From Branchiostoma floridae (taxonomy: Eukaryota; Chordata; Leptocardii; Amphioxiformes; Branchiostomatidae), in NCBI RefSeq assembly GCF_000003815.2, contig NC_049984.1, positions 15,053,048 through 15,117,047 of the forward strand: 64,000 bases of DNA, in the 5' to 3' direction. The notes under the pieces are model-generated. The model did not search any database. It saw only the letters and a program-made list of their open reading frames with translations, and was not told the origin of the DNA. Positions 37,044 through 48,293 of the stretch are shown here, piece after piece. The stretch's first letter is position 1. Each line of letters begins with the position of its first letter. A program made the translations under genes and the position numbers.

Positions 37044-37410
37044 AACAGTGTAGTAAGCAACGTCTATTAGGTCTGACTTTTTTCAGAAGGGACCCCACCT
37101 TTTCTGTAATGCATGGGTTTTTCTTTCTGTCTGTAAACGTGGAGAGATTGGGATAGAATTTAGTGGCCTTGTTAAACAGAGGCTGATAGAAATGGGCTGC
37201 ATATTAGGAAAAGGTCACAATTTTCACCGTCAACCTCTGATTGGAGAGTATCTTTAAAGAGGTCTTTTCTTTCTTGATTGTAGGACGGACAGGTGGAAAT
37301 AAAATGTGTTTCATGTTCTACTACATAACATACAGTAAATAACCATGAGTACATCAGATGTTAATGTAAAGGCTAAAATTTCTAGATGGTGAAGACTTCC
37401 TTGGTATAGA
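37044..37410 (-). pseudogene. Second degraded LINE fragment (Cys/His motif C-terminus)
   Basis: Minus strand: CYVVEHETHFISTCPSYNQE followed by RKDLF, then FNKATKFYPNLSTFTDRKKN and a stop near 37044. The C-x-x-VE-x-E-x-HF-x-x-x-C-P-x-Y pattern is typical of the Cys/His segment near the end of some LINE reverse transcriptases. Upstream sequence is frameshifted (stop just above 37354). The ORF at 37417-37692 may be a further eroded part, but I cannot show it. It differs from the neighbouring LINE tail, so two elements abut. Confidence 0.6.
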
Positions 37411-39451
37411 ACTAAATCAAAATTTTGAATGTATTTTGGCTCTGTACAACTTATAGTGTAGGGTTTGGTTTTTAGTTGTTCGTATTTTTATTAATTCTTG
37501 AGTATGTGGCCTGAAAGCTGCTTTTTGAATATACATTTTGTAAGAAACCTTTGCATGCTTAATGACTTTTCTCTCTATTACCTTTGTACGAAGTATTTGT
37601 GATTCGTTGAGACTTTTGTGCTGACATAACATATGCCTTCTGGGGAAACATTCCAGGAAAGCTAATAAAACATCAGAAGAAAATGTATGCATATCTGTGA
37701 CAGTGTCTTACAAAATGTATTTGGGTGACTATTTTTAGAGCCTTATTTCCCAAACGTCTGATGTTACAGTAGACATACATTAAGAAGTGTGGGGATATTC
37801 CTAACGGATGGAAGGTTGATGTGGCTGAGACTAATTAGAACTGTCGACCAAGTCATGGCTGATTGGTCTACTCATTCAACAAAACCACAACACTGTCTTT
37901 TAATGGTGCAATTAATAAGTGTAGGTGTGTTTGCGTATTAGATCCATACACTCATAGGACAGAAACATTACCAATAGTTATCTTGCAAATCAACATTATG
38001 AAGGAGCATGATACTTGTGAAGAAGAGCATTCCTCCTTTTATGTTTTGAAATGACTGGTAACATACCCGTTCAAATTTATGACCCCAAAGATTTTACACA
38101 CAGAAAAGTAAAATTCACACAAGAACAACATTCAGGTACTGTACCTTGTATATTGTATAGTCCTTTTACAAAATCCAACATGAAATGTACACTGTTACAA
38201 ACATGGGGCAGTAAAAAATGATGAAGCTACAAGCTCTGTCTATGGTTTCCATTGACAAACACAGATTTGTAGATCTTGGCTGGTAGAAATGGTAAAGAAA
38301 CCGATTCTACTTGCCAGACATGAATTTAAATGTGATGCCCAGGCTAAAATGATTTCATATCTTGAAGTATCTTTCATATATCTTATTTTTGTTGCAGTTG
38401 ACAACATAAGTTTAACTTGAAGATAACAATACCATGAAAAAATACACATCACTTTTAAGCCCTACAAATTCATACCATTTTTTTGTGCTTTCCTTTTTGC
38501 TCTTAAGTAAATAATATCAAGCCTCCTTATGACACCTTAGTCCTTTGTACAGTTTTAACATCTACATCTAGAGTACATTCTACATTATACCTCAAGTCCA
38601 CTGCAAAACAACATGTACATATGTAGTACCGGTACTAAACTTGTGTATTCAAAAGGAATGTTTTGACATCCTAACCCTTACAAGAAGAATTCTCTACTGG
38701 ACATTCTGGGTAGATTAAAAATTTCAGCACTTACACAATTTCCTCAGACACTGTCTACAGTCACCCTAAGCCTTCAAAACATTAGAGTCACTTTTTACAT
38801 GTGGGAGTCAAGCTATTGTTTATCATTATTTAGCCCAATGTTTATCCATTAAGCTGACCTTTATCATTATTAAGATAAAAGTAAAAGATGATTACTAGCA
38901 GTATCTCTGGGATTGATACAGCATCATAATGGCGATCATTCAAATCACAAATTGAAGTGGAATATTTGGGGGTTAGAAAATAAGGCAGGTGCAATTTGGC
39001 ATGCTTAAACAGGCTTGGTATGTCTTAGTATGATATTTTAGAAATCAAGGTATTGGGTTTGTAATAGAACCAGAACTCTCACCTTACTTATTTAGACTGT
39101 TGCCTGCAACATGACACAGAGTGGCCACAAGAAATGCACAGGCAACATGTACCTACCTGTATACTCTTACTTTTAGGCAAATACACTTCCCAGATACTGG
39201 CAAAGAAATAATAATACCAACTGTTAACAGCAGCTACTTACTAGCTTTCAACAAATTATTAGGAACGTAGAATACAGTTCAATCAACAATATGTAAACAA
39301 ACTATATTTGATACATTTGATGTTTCCCTTAGGTTTGAGAATGAGATTTGTCTAAAATTTCTTCAATGTAAACAAAAGGTTCCCCTAACAAAAGATGTAC
39401 ATGATCGCAACATCAGTAAGATGCAGGTCCCACAGACTGGCAACAGATGAC

Positions 39452-39496
39452 TTAGAAGGCATATCTTGTTCTGATGTCTTCCAGCTTCTTGGACAC
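39452..39496 (-). CDS. SF3B3: SF3B3 terminal coding exon (VSKKLEDIRTRYAF and stop)
   Basis: Only 14 codons plus TAA. It encodes VSKKLEDIRTRYAF, identical to my memory of the human SF3B3 C-terminus. The acceptor is TTTTTCCAG before 39496 and entry is phase 0. The exon is too short for ORF-length filters and lies about 6 kb from the preceding coding exon. The 3' UTR continues below 39452. I could not identify one convincing AATAAA-type signal, so the transcript end is not placed. Confidence 0.95.
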   Translation of the reverse strand: MSKKLEDIRTRYAF

Positions 39497-40195
39497 CTGG
39501 AAAAACAACAATGAAATATCAAGGTGAGATCATTTCAAAGCAAACATTGCTGTTCTTATTGGGTAAAAAAAAACACGTTCAAGTAAAATAAAGGGTATGT
39601 CACCCTGTGAGAGGCAGTATAACCCCAAACGGATTAGTAGATTGAAATATGAAGATTTTAATGGACAGTGATTTGTAGAAAAGAAATATAGTCGGACTAT
39701 GTTTCTTTTCCGCAAAAAGCCTTTGATTGATTTTACTACTTGCATACATGTACGTTCATATCCTTTTCTATCTATCTACTGAGACATTGTCACAGCGTGA
39801 TACATGTGTATACATCATAGTTACAATGTGTATATTCTGTCTGAAATTACATTTGTATGCCACATCTAACATCATGTACACGTAAGCTCTGCCTTCAGTT
39901 GGATATCCCGATTTTAGCCACATCAAGTGCTTGATGTGTGTTTCAATCATCTCAAAACCTAAGGGTTAAACCTTCCAGTCATGCCATCACCTTTACTACC
40001 CTCATCCCTCCCATGGCAACCATTCCTTTTCCAGTAATTGGTTTCCATCCACTGTGTCCAAAGCCTTCCCACAATAAACGAAGGGTTTTAATTTCCTGCC
40101 TCCTTGGCTAAGCTCTGCTGGGCCGTTTCATGTGACGGTGTATAAATAACTTTACTTTCAACATTAGCATTGTAAAGCTGGCGCTGTTGTTCATG

Positions 40196-40406
40196 TACTG
40201 TAATTCACTTTGTCTTCTCGGTACGAAACTTTCACGGTCTGAGAAAATTTAACTTGTTCTCGGAACTAAATGTTCACTGTCACGGCAAGTGCACATAAAA
40301 AGAGTCTGTGAATTATTTGTTATCAGTAATGATAAGTTCACGTTACAGTCGTCACCGTGAAAACCGTGAACGTAACAGTACATTGAAAAAATCAGGAATT
40401 ACAGTA
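40196..40406. mobile_element. TACTGTAATTC-ended MITE, copy 1
   Basis: Starts TACTGTAATTCACTTTGTCT and ends GGAATTACAGTA. Contains GAAACTTTCACGGTCTGAGA and CGTTACAGTCGTCACCGTGA. The copy at 52428-52638 carries the same sequence in the opposite orientation. Confidence 0.8.
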
Positions 40407-40524
40407 TTTTCTATGTTTCCATTCAGAGGCTTTGCGGAGTCTTATGGTATTAAGGACAAAAATATTGAGTTTCCTGAGTTTCCACATGAAGACAACCTTT
40501 TTGCACAAAGCATGCTGAACTTTA

Positions 40525-40728
40525 TACTGTAAAATTCATATAATGCAGAAATGTTCGCGGTAGTTTTATGTTCCCAGTTTTGGCAAACTTAAAACCACTG
40601 GGAACATTTTTCCATTTCAGTATGTGACTACAGTTTATGGCGCTACTAAGAACTTAAAACCACCGCGAACACTCCATTTTTCCACTACCAGGAAAGTAAA
40701 TCCCAACAAACTTAAATGCATTACAGTA
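40525..40728. mobile_element. GCGGTGG-type MITE, copy 4
   Basis: TACTGTAAAATTC at the left, GTTCGCGGTAGTTTTATGTT, AAAACCACCGCGAACACTCC and AAATGCATTACAGTA at the right. Shares the CAGTATGTGACTACAG centre with copies 2 and 3. Confidence 0.75.
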
Positions 40729-41919
40729 TTCCTAATGTACAAATCAACAGCGTATGATCAAGAGTTGCATTAATTCTTCTTCATTTGTGGCCGTAATCGT
40801 GCGAAATGAAATAATCAATAGACACCGCGTCTGAAGTCTCTTTCTCATCAATTACATGTTGCATCAGTCTTTTACTGATGCATCTTGTCTAATTTGGCCT
40901 GACTTTTCGACCGGAATGAAGTAGACTTTATTACCTCAATGAAGGACGTTACATTTTGCAGAGGTTTGTGTGTGAGAGCAGGTTTCCAAAGGAAAGTCAT
41001 AAACCGATTTTTATTATTAAAAGACCAGTTTCTCCCAGATAACTTCAGTGTCACTGACGAAAGATGGTGGATGCTATCTGAAACGTCTGACTGTTTCCAA
41101 TATCATACCCAGTTGCTTGAGTAGCTGCTTTTTGGCCCCCGATTTTTACTACTTTTGTGTGCAGAGAAGCCAGACAAATTATACTCAAATACGTCTGGGC
41201 GAAAGACAGACTAACGATGGTCACAGCGGTAACCGAAAGCCGGGTTTGCTTTTGTCTGTCTTTTTTTGGCAGAGCCACTGGCTGGTCTGTGCGTAGCGGT
41301 ATTAGTCTTACTGATAACAATGGCAATCTAATTCAGATGCACTTGCGGGCTCTGCTATCCATTACCTATCAGTCCGATGAAGAAAGCTGGCACGCCACAT
41401 GGTCTTTCTTGACTGGCGAATCAGTGCCCTGACATTTATCCGACATATCCGCTACATCCGGGGCACTATTGCACTTACATACGCTGTGGTGTCGCAGTAA
41501 AGGTTTTCATCAATTATCCTGCCACCATGCGTCCAACAAAACATACATACCGGTATTGTTGGTTTGCATTTTCAAATTGATGGTGTTTTGTCATACTAAG
41601 CAAATGGAACTCTCACATTTGGGTGAATGGTTCATAATGAGTTTCTCAAGAGGTGGTTTGCACACACAAAGAAGATCAAAGTTAAGTGCTTTTCTAGTCT
41701 GTATTATAATTTGCACAGAGGCAGTAGACCAAAGGCACAAGACACACACACTAAAGGTTTGGCTCAAGTTACAATATAATACAGCTAGCTAATAAGTGCC
41801 ATTTTGGTTGGCAAACATCCATCATTTTTGGGTTAAGTATTACTAACAGGCTATTTATAAAACCTAATATTGCCTATCATGATGAAAGGACCAACCTTTC
41901 AACACGTAAGTGCTCTTAT

Positions 41920-42480
41920 TATCAATTGTATTGATTTTGATGACACTGTTCAGTACATGCGTCATGCACACAAGTCATTTTCCAATTCCAGGAATTTTTG
42001 TCCCTGGATATTTTCTCGATCATCATTTCCAAGAAGTCAAACCCCTGAGTAGAAACTAGTTATTGGATGCATTGCTAGCGGCTGAGATTGTATAGATTAA
42101 CACTTGTATAGATTCTGATGACATTGTACAGTACATGCATCATGCACACATTCTCCTATTTCTAGAACTATCCTCCCTGGATATTTTCATGGTCATCTTT
42201 CCTTATTCTATTTCCGATTTCCAAGAAGCCAAACCCTTGAGCAGGAACTGGTTATTGGATGCATTGCTAGTGGCTGAGATTGTATAGATTTAATCTATAC
42301 AGTTGTATAGATTCTGATGACATTGTACAGTACATGCATCATGCACACATTCTCCGATTTCTATAAATTTCCTCCATGGATACTTCCATGGTCATCTTTC
42401 CTTATTCTATTTCCGATTTCCAAGAAGCCAAACATTTGAGCAGGAACTGGTTATCGGATGTATTGCTAGCGACCGAGATT
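41920..42480 (+). repeat. Tandem array, ~177-199-bp unit, three copies
   Basis: The landmark TGATGACA(C/T)TGT(T/A)CAGTACATGC is at 41939, 42116 and 42315. Also shared are TTTCCAAGAAG(C/T)CAAAC and TTATTGGATGCATTGCTAGC. The third unit gained ~20 bp through an ATAGATTTAATCTATA palindrome near 42285. Confidence 0.9.
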
Positions 42481-43269
42481 GAGACTGACTTCCACACAAA
42501 TTAAATTTGCGGTCGTTCCCAGCCATTGGTTAAGTGTCCAGCCTGTCAATAATGTTCCATCTCCACAGGGAACAACATGTCACATTTACTTCCTCCTGTA
42601 TTGCCTTTTGGGTCTATTCATGTACCTGACCATGCATTAGACTCCAGTTACCATTTTCCTGTGTCATGTATGGTCTATATTCCAATCTAGGGCTTGATAT
42701 TCAATCTGTATATTGTCAAGAACGTTACTGCATGTAAAACTAAAATAGGAGTTTTGCAAGACTTAGTATTCTTTCTACATCTACCAGGTGTAGTGTCCCA
42801 CATAGGATGAAGTTTACTTCACATATCATGGCTTTCTCACTTTGTAATGTATGAAATGTACATTTGTTTTAATGAGTTTTGCTCAAGTGCCAGGCAAGGA
42901 GACCACTTTTAAGTACTGATCCTGATTGGTGGGAAGCACTAAGGTAAGAGCTGGCAGTCAATGTTGCTTTTAAAGGCTGTGGTTTGTATTCAGGAGAGAA
43001 ACACTTGTCACGGAAAGAGTTCTATAATTTTGTCTACTTAACTTAGAAAGTCTTCGAGTACTGAAGTTACGCAAAGAGAATTTGGCCTTGCTGCACTTGC
43101 CACTTTACAACCCATTACCAACAGCACCACTTGTTTCGGTTCTACTAAAAATTCAGGCAACGGCAGACTTGCACTTTTCTGACGTACTTGCAATGGACGA
43201 TTAAAAATTCAGCACTATCTGGTCTTTTCCTGCTGCATCTGCAATGCCAGAGCAGTTCGTCTAGCATAA

Positions 43270-43619
43270 TAAGGCCTAGGAAAAAAATGTTGTGTCTTCT
43301 GTTTCCCTACCTGCCGTAGAAAACCCTGCTGACCCTAGACTTTTTTGGGGGTGGGCAGGGGAGTCACATAGCTTCCAGTTTGAATTTTTATTCAGCCTGC
43401 TTCCTACTGAAGAATGAATGTATCTATTTATAAATAATGCACAAAATTAAAGTTTGACATTGAAAGACAAGTGTCCTCATGCATTTGAGTTTACTTTGTT
43501 CAACTGTATTTTGGCCAGCCTTAAAAAAAATTGGAAGAAAAAAATCCCTTATCTACCAACCCTTATTTGTTTACAGGACTGAAACAGGAAACACAACATT
43601 TTTTTTCTCCTAGGCCTAA
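43270..43619. mobile_element. Second PIF/Harbinger-like MITE family, TAA duplication
   Basis: The element at 43273-43616 starts GGCCTAGGAAAAAAATGTTG and ends with the complement of GGCCTAGGAGAAAAAAAATG, both continuing GTTGTGT...GTTTC (about 35-bp inverted repeats). TAA at 43270-43272 and 43617-43619. A partial relative in reverse orientation is at about 25500-25655 (GAAGCAGGCTGAATAAAAAT, AGGGTAGG). Confidence 0.75.
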
Positions 43620-44281
43620 CCCCTGCCGACCGTCCAGTAGGTCACACTGAAAAGTTGGAACATTTTCCGTCACCCTTCAGCTAGTCCAAGTACAGATTTG
43701 TGCCCTTATCGATTTTTGTGGGTTACAGGGAGAGAGGTGCATTACCGCGTCCTTTCCCCGAAGTGACCTGCGGAAAATCTAATTTGCGTTTAGATTCATC
43801 TCTAACACCACCCCATCAACTGGTGCCCTTCATGTTGCCAGCTTAGAATCAAGGCCCTATAACAACTGGCCTTTCAGCTAACGCAGCCTGACTTTTCACA
43901 TACGGGTATGGTTCAACAACCGGCATAATGTAACACTCAAGAGAAGGAGGGAACCATGTTTATTTGTTTGTTGTACAGTAGAACAACAGACAATAAACCG
44001 GAGAGTAAGTGAGTGTGAGTGTAGAAGCCGTTTAATTGCACTCCCCATTTGCCAGCACATTTTGTGCAATTATCCGGATCTTGCAACAAAGCGAAGTTAT
44101 TCATATGGACTGCATCACTTCGGGACTTTGAGATTCCGTGCAATTAACAGAAGTGTGCAATTACCCGTTGTGCAGTTAATTGGCTTCTACTGTATTGCAT
44201 ACCCAGTAATCTGCCTTATGGCATAACACACCAGGTTTGTACTGAACAGTACAAGCTGCATATTTGGACAGGTCTATTTTA

Positions 44282-44535
44282 ACCACTCACACTCATGGGA
44301 TGGATCCCTACTCTTTTCGATAAGTGCGGCGGGTTCTTTAACATGCTCAAGGTGTGGCTCTTCTCAAACACAGGACCTCCATTTAATGTCCTATCCTAGG
44401 AATGGCCCTAGCAGAAGCTAGGTCATGTTAAGTGCCTTTCCCTAGGGCACAAGATCGGTGGCACATCAACGGATTTGAAATGAGAACCTCTGGGTTAAGA
44501 ATCGAACACCTTGCCAACTGCGCCACACAACCCCA
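44282..44535 (-). mobile_element. tRNA-derived SINE, copy 3 (longest, ~255 bp)
   Basis: Minus strand: A box TGGCGCAGTTGG; degraded B box; ACCGATCTTGTGCCCTAGGG and AAAGGCACTTAACATG central block; tail with GCATGTTAAAGAACCCGCCG and AAAAGAGTAGGGATCC. The tail is shared with the fragment at 57605-57770. The central block may be one of the conserved SINE domains known in marine animals, but I cannot assign it. Confidence 0.88.
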
Positions 44536-45118
44536 CATCACCACAGGTTATCCTACGGCCATGCTTATCATGCTACTAGTATTATTGCCGCACAAATTAC
44601 AACATTCATATCCAATCTATTGCAAACGACTCTCTTGAGACAGCTTAATTCCATTCCCCTTCTTTTCATCCCATTAACAATCTGAAATAAACATCAGTCA
44701 AGTATATCATGTTATGCCAGGAGTTTAGACAAGAAAGTATTAAAACATCTCAAAAATCCTTTTTATGCATGTACTACCATTAAAACAGCAATGATTTTAT
44801 CACCCCATTCAGTTTAGCCCCATTAAAAACCTATTAATGCAAAATCATCATTCATGGGTCATGCTTTACTCTGATCTAGCCCTACAACCTATTAAACAGC
44901 TATTCAATACGACCCAGAGTTTATTGCACTCAGCATAAATCTAACACAATGATGGGAGCGGATTCTTTGATAAGGTTATGTGAGAGATACCAAATGTATC
45001 AGATATATGAGATGGTGACTGAAGGATGCTGATGATTAGATAGCCTGGAGAAAAACGATGCTGCAGGATATGGTGTTTACTTAAACTGATACAAATATAC
45101 AGGGATTGTGATTTAAAG

Positions 45119-45300
45119 ATACTGTAATAAATTTTTGCTGTGAGGTTTTATGTGGCACTGCACAGTTTTCTTAGTGACTGCTTAAACATGAACTTAAAAC
45201 TGGTGTTCCTGTTATGTTTCCAGTATGTGTGTAAAGCGCTACGTAACCGTGAACTTAAAGCCCCGCAAACATTCCCTTTTCCCACTACTGCAAAATAGAT
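45119..45300. mobile_element. GCGGTGG-type MITE, diverged copy
   Basis: TACTGTAATAAATTTTTGCT, GAGGTTTTATGTGGCA, CCGTGAACTTAAAGCCCCGC and CCACTACTGCAAAATA align with the family, but both ends are eroded. Confidence 0.55.
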
Positions 45301-45540
45301 AAATAAATCTGAACTGAAAGACCTCTTTTTCAATAAGATCTCTTTTAGTTAAGACCACTTTGCTCGGAAAATGTTAGGAGCAAAAAAGGTTACAGGTAAT
45401 TAGATCTACAAACTTCTGACACTGATTATTCAAAACTATGGTAACCTCTGGTAGTTGTCCATGAACAACTGTGTTGCTCTATGTAGCATCAAAAGATTTT
45501 GAAGGATTTGAACTTGTAACTGACTAAGGTAACCTCTGAC

Positions 45541-45636
45541 CTCTGCAGGTGTTCTGTCCAGCTCCTCTGCCACACTTTTCTGCTTGCTGGGTTCCATGGA
45601 GTTGAACTGTTCACACAGGTCCCCGTCTATCACATT
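45541..45636 (-). CDS. SF3B3: SF3B3 penultimate coding exon (NVIDGDLCEQFNSMEPSKQK ... DRTPAE)
   Basis: This 32-codon exon encodes NVIDGDLCEQFNSMEPSKQK, then SVAEELDRTPAE, against human NVIDGDLCEQFNSMEPNKQK and NVSEELDRTPPE. It has a pyrimidine-rich acceptor (CTCCCTCCCTTACTACAG) and a weaker donor (GTCAGA) after GAG at 45541. Reading straight through the donor would append an unconserved tail (VRGYLSQLQ...), while splicing to 39496 restores the conserved VSKKLEDIRTRYAF ending, so the donor is well supported. Confidence 0.96.
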
Positions 45637-46507
45637 CTGTAGTAAGGGAGGGAGAGAGAGAAGAGAAACATGTCAGGAGGGGGGCACATATTTTCACAAC
45701 AATTGAGTGAAATCTTACATCTTTCACCTTCCAAAGGTAGACCACAGGGCCTGTCATTCTAGACCATTGTTTCTTCCAGTCTCTTTTGTCTTGGAAGATC
45801 CCACCCCTACTCCCCAAGTCTAATACTGTTAATGTCTTGGAAGACCTCACCCTTATTCCTCAAGTCTAATATTGTTAATACCTCTTGTATGCTGTCTGTC
45901 CATGATCTTAGAGCTAGTCACACTGTGACAGCCATAGTGCTGTTTCTGATCTCATAAAGTAGTGTAAAACATCAAAGTCTGGTCTGTAGTGCAGAGATAC
46001 CTTGGAGCCAAGTTTAGATGTTTATCTGATTCTGAGTCAAGAGGGAGTTGCACATTGTTGCGGGATACAGTCACCTTGAAAGTAATATCACATAGTGCTC
46101 CAGCCTACAGGGGTGAAAAACATATAGGTTCTGATGGTGGCAGCTTTGGTAATTACTGAAGAAGAAGAACACACCTCAAGCAAGACTACAGCGATTCCTA
46201 CTCAGCATGATGGCACAGACTGTCAAATTGCTGACATATACATTATAATCCATCATACTAGATAAGCAAGAGCAGACATGACACGAGATGTGGGGAGGGG
46301 GGCCAGTATCAGAGATGTTTGAAGACATGTACATGCGTGTGTTGGGATGGGGGTGGGGATTGATGTCTGATTGCAATTGCAGGTGTTTTCAGGTGTATGT
46401 GCAGATCCAGAACCTGATGATGATGATAATGTCATTGACCCTACTTTACAAGCAAAAAAAATCACAGTCTTCCTAGGTAGTGCCTTGCTGTACATAGTAG
46501 AATACAA

Positions 46508-46600
46508 CAAGGGGTATTCTGTATTGCCCTAGGTACGGCCCAACAGTGATCCGACCCGCGGGAGGGTTGGGACCGAGAGCGATACGGAATACCCCATGTT
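46508..46600. mobile_element. Short palindromic element (GGGGTATTC ends)
   Basis: CAAGGGGTATTCTGTATTGC at the left pairs with GCGATACGGAATACCCCATG at the right. About 93 bp, probably a deletion derivative of a longer DNA transposon. Confidence 0.6.
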
Positions 46601-47358
46601 GATGATGACGATATCATGCCAACTTGAGAAAACTCCCCCCAAAAAAGAGCAAAAGACGTGATGCATCAACTGCACATCGTGTCAACAAATCTGTCAATTC
46701 GAACAGAACAACCGGGCAAAGCAATGAAACAGTTGTTTCAATTTTCGAAAGCGTCGCACTCAAACAAGTTTGAATCGAAATATAGAGCCCCGGGACGTAC
46801 TTTAAAATACGAGTCGGAACACTGATACCAAATGTAAATACGGACCAGGGATGATATAACATGTCAAATACATGAAGCTGAAAAGTCTGCAAAAGTGCAA
46901 AGTATCTGCCTAGTGCAGTGTTGTTAAAAATTGAAGTCGTTGTCAAAGATCCCAGTAATTTCCAGTTCCTACTGGCAGCTGACCCATGGGGACTCCCAAC
47001 ACTCCCATCCAAGGACTATGCCTGGGTCAGACACATCAGCATGTAACCAAACTGCACTCAATCAATACCTGCGTGCTTCAGGGCAATACAACATGCCCAA
47101 TAAAGCTGACCGCTGGAGTGTAGTGTGGAGGCCTACCCAGACATGGATCCTGACACTGTGGTAATGTAATCTGTAGTGTGGTGCCGCGCTGTCTGTTTCA
47201 CAACTTAGCATCATTGCTGAGCCAGCGGTATAGAGACAAAGGGCCGCTATGCAAAATGTCGTGTACGTGTGCCAGGCCGCTATGTCAAGATTATGGGGCA
47301 AAGTGCGAGCAAATTTCATTAAAAGCCTTTGGATTGCATCGGTTTACTAAGTGTGACT

Positions 47359-47452
47359 CTGTGTGTGTGTGTGTGTGTGAGCATGTGTGTGTATGTACAT
47401 TATATGTGTATGTGTATGTATATTGTATGCATGCATGTATTGTGAGTGTGTG
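47359..47452. repeat. (TG)n / (TATG)n microsatellite
   Basis: GTGTGTGTGTGTGTGTGTG followed by TATG/CATG-rich units. The Val/Cys-rich reading frame across it is an artefact. Confidence 0.95.
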
Positions 47453-47918
47453 TAATAAGTGCGTTTTAGGGGACAGAGCTGTCTGGAAAGAAAGAGTGGA
47501 CCTGGTCCGGGCAAGCTGCCCGTGATGATGATGATGATGATGTAATGATATGGAAAAATATAGTATTGGACATCATGGCATTTGTTATATATGGAAATGT
47601 GAAGTTACACACAGAGCCCAGTACTGTGCAGGTAGCTACACAATAATCAGTTTTTATATCCTACACCCTCTCCTACTGCTTGCAATGGCCAATCTCAGCT
47701 GCCTCTCAGTGACTCAGTCGAGTCCCCATTGACTACTAAGGCACAGCACCTCATTGAAAGAACGGCAATCTAAATTTATAATATGTCTACCCTGATCACT
47801 GTTTTACGAGACCCATCGGACTCAAATGAGGCACGCCATCAGAATCAATTTCTCCTCCAAGATGGAGGCACCCATCCGTCTTGTTGTGCACACTTCTGGT
47901 CTGGTACGAGGTTATTTA

Positions 47919-48293
47919 CGCTGCATCAGGTTTCTAGCCTTCATCCGTCCTTCCATCCTTTAAAATAAAAGGAATTTTGCAGCTGGGGACAGAAAAATTT
48001 TTTGCCTACTCCGTCTTCTGTGACTGACAAAATCGGCATGTAAAGATATTAAACAAAAAAAAAAATGTTGCAAAGATCTCCAGAAATTCAGCACAAATGC
48101 CATGGAGCCAAGCTGAGTCTACTCTATCAGCAACATTTGCCTCCAAAATGCAGGAAATAGTGTTTCAGAGGATCTAGATATCAAAATTTTCCCAGACCCT
48201 TAGGATCATTGCATCTTCTGCGTTCAACAGGATTTCCATTCAAAATTCAAGGGACGCAATAAATTTCAGGCTGGCTAGAACACTGCGCTGCAT
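47919..48293. mobile_element. hAT-like MITE, family A, exact 8-bp TSD CGCTGCAT
   Basis: The element at 47927-48285 starts CAGGTTTCTAGCCTTCATCC and ends CAGGCTGGCTAGAACACTG. It is flanked by CGCTGCAT at 47919-47926 and 48286-48293, identical. Interior matches family A copies in reverse orientation (GGCATGTAAAGATATT, AGTGTTTCAGAGGATCTAG). 8-bp duplications and CAGG ends are hAT hallmarks. Confidence 0.9.

Larger units (their letters stand above)
32061..39451. other. Intergenic region between SNRK promoter and SF3B3 3' end
   Basis: About 7.4 kb without a recognisable gene; the right end includes the undefined SF3B3 3' UTR. It holds two tRNA-derived SINEs (32398-32518, 33129-33260), palindromic MITEs (33297-33712), a degraded GCGGTGG MITE (~34131-34250), PIF-like MITE copy 2 (34546-34860) and two LINE tails (36644-37410). 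I see nothing nameable at 35.0-36.6 and 37.7-39.4 kb. Confidence 0.8.
39497..45540 (-). other. Last SF3B3 intron (6.0 kb)
   Basis: GT-AG intron (donor GTCAGA, acceptor TTTTTCCAG). Holds MITEs at 40196-40406, 40525-40728, 43270-43619 and ~45119-45300, a 3-copy ~185-bp array (41920-42480) and a long SINE (44282-44535). Nothing nameable at 40.8-41.9 and 42.5-43.2 kb; ORFs there lack motifs. Confidence 0.85.

Noticed and set aside
46614-47012. 132-codon minus-strand ORF
   Set aside because: No family signature, no flanking exons in phase; intronic chance ORF.
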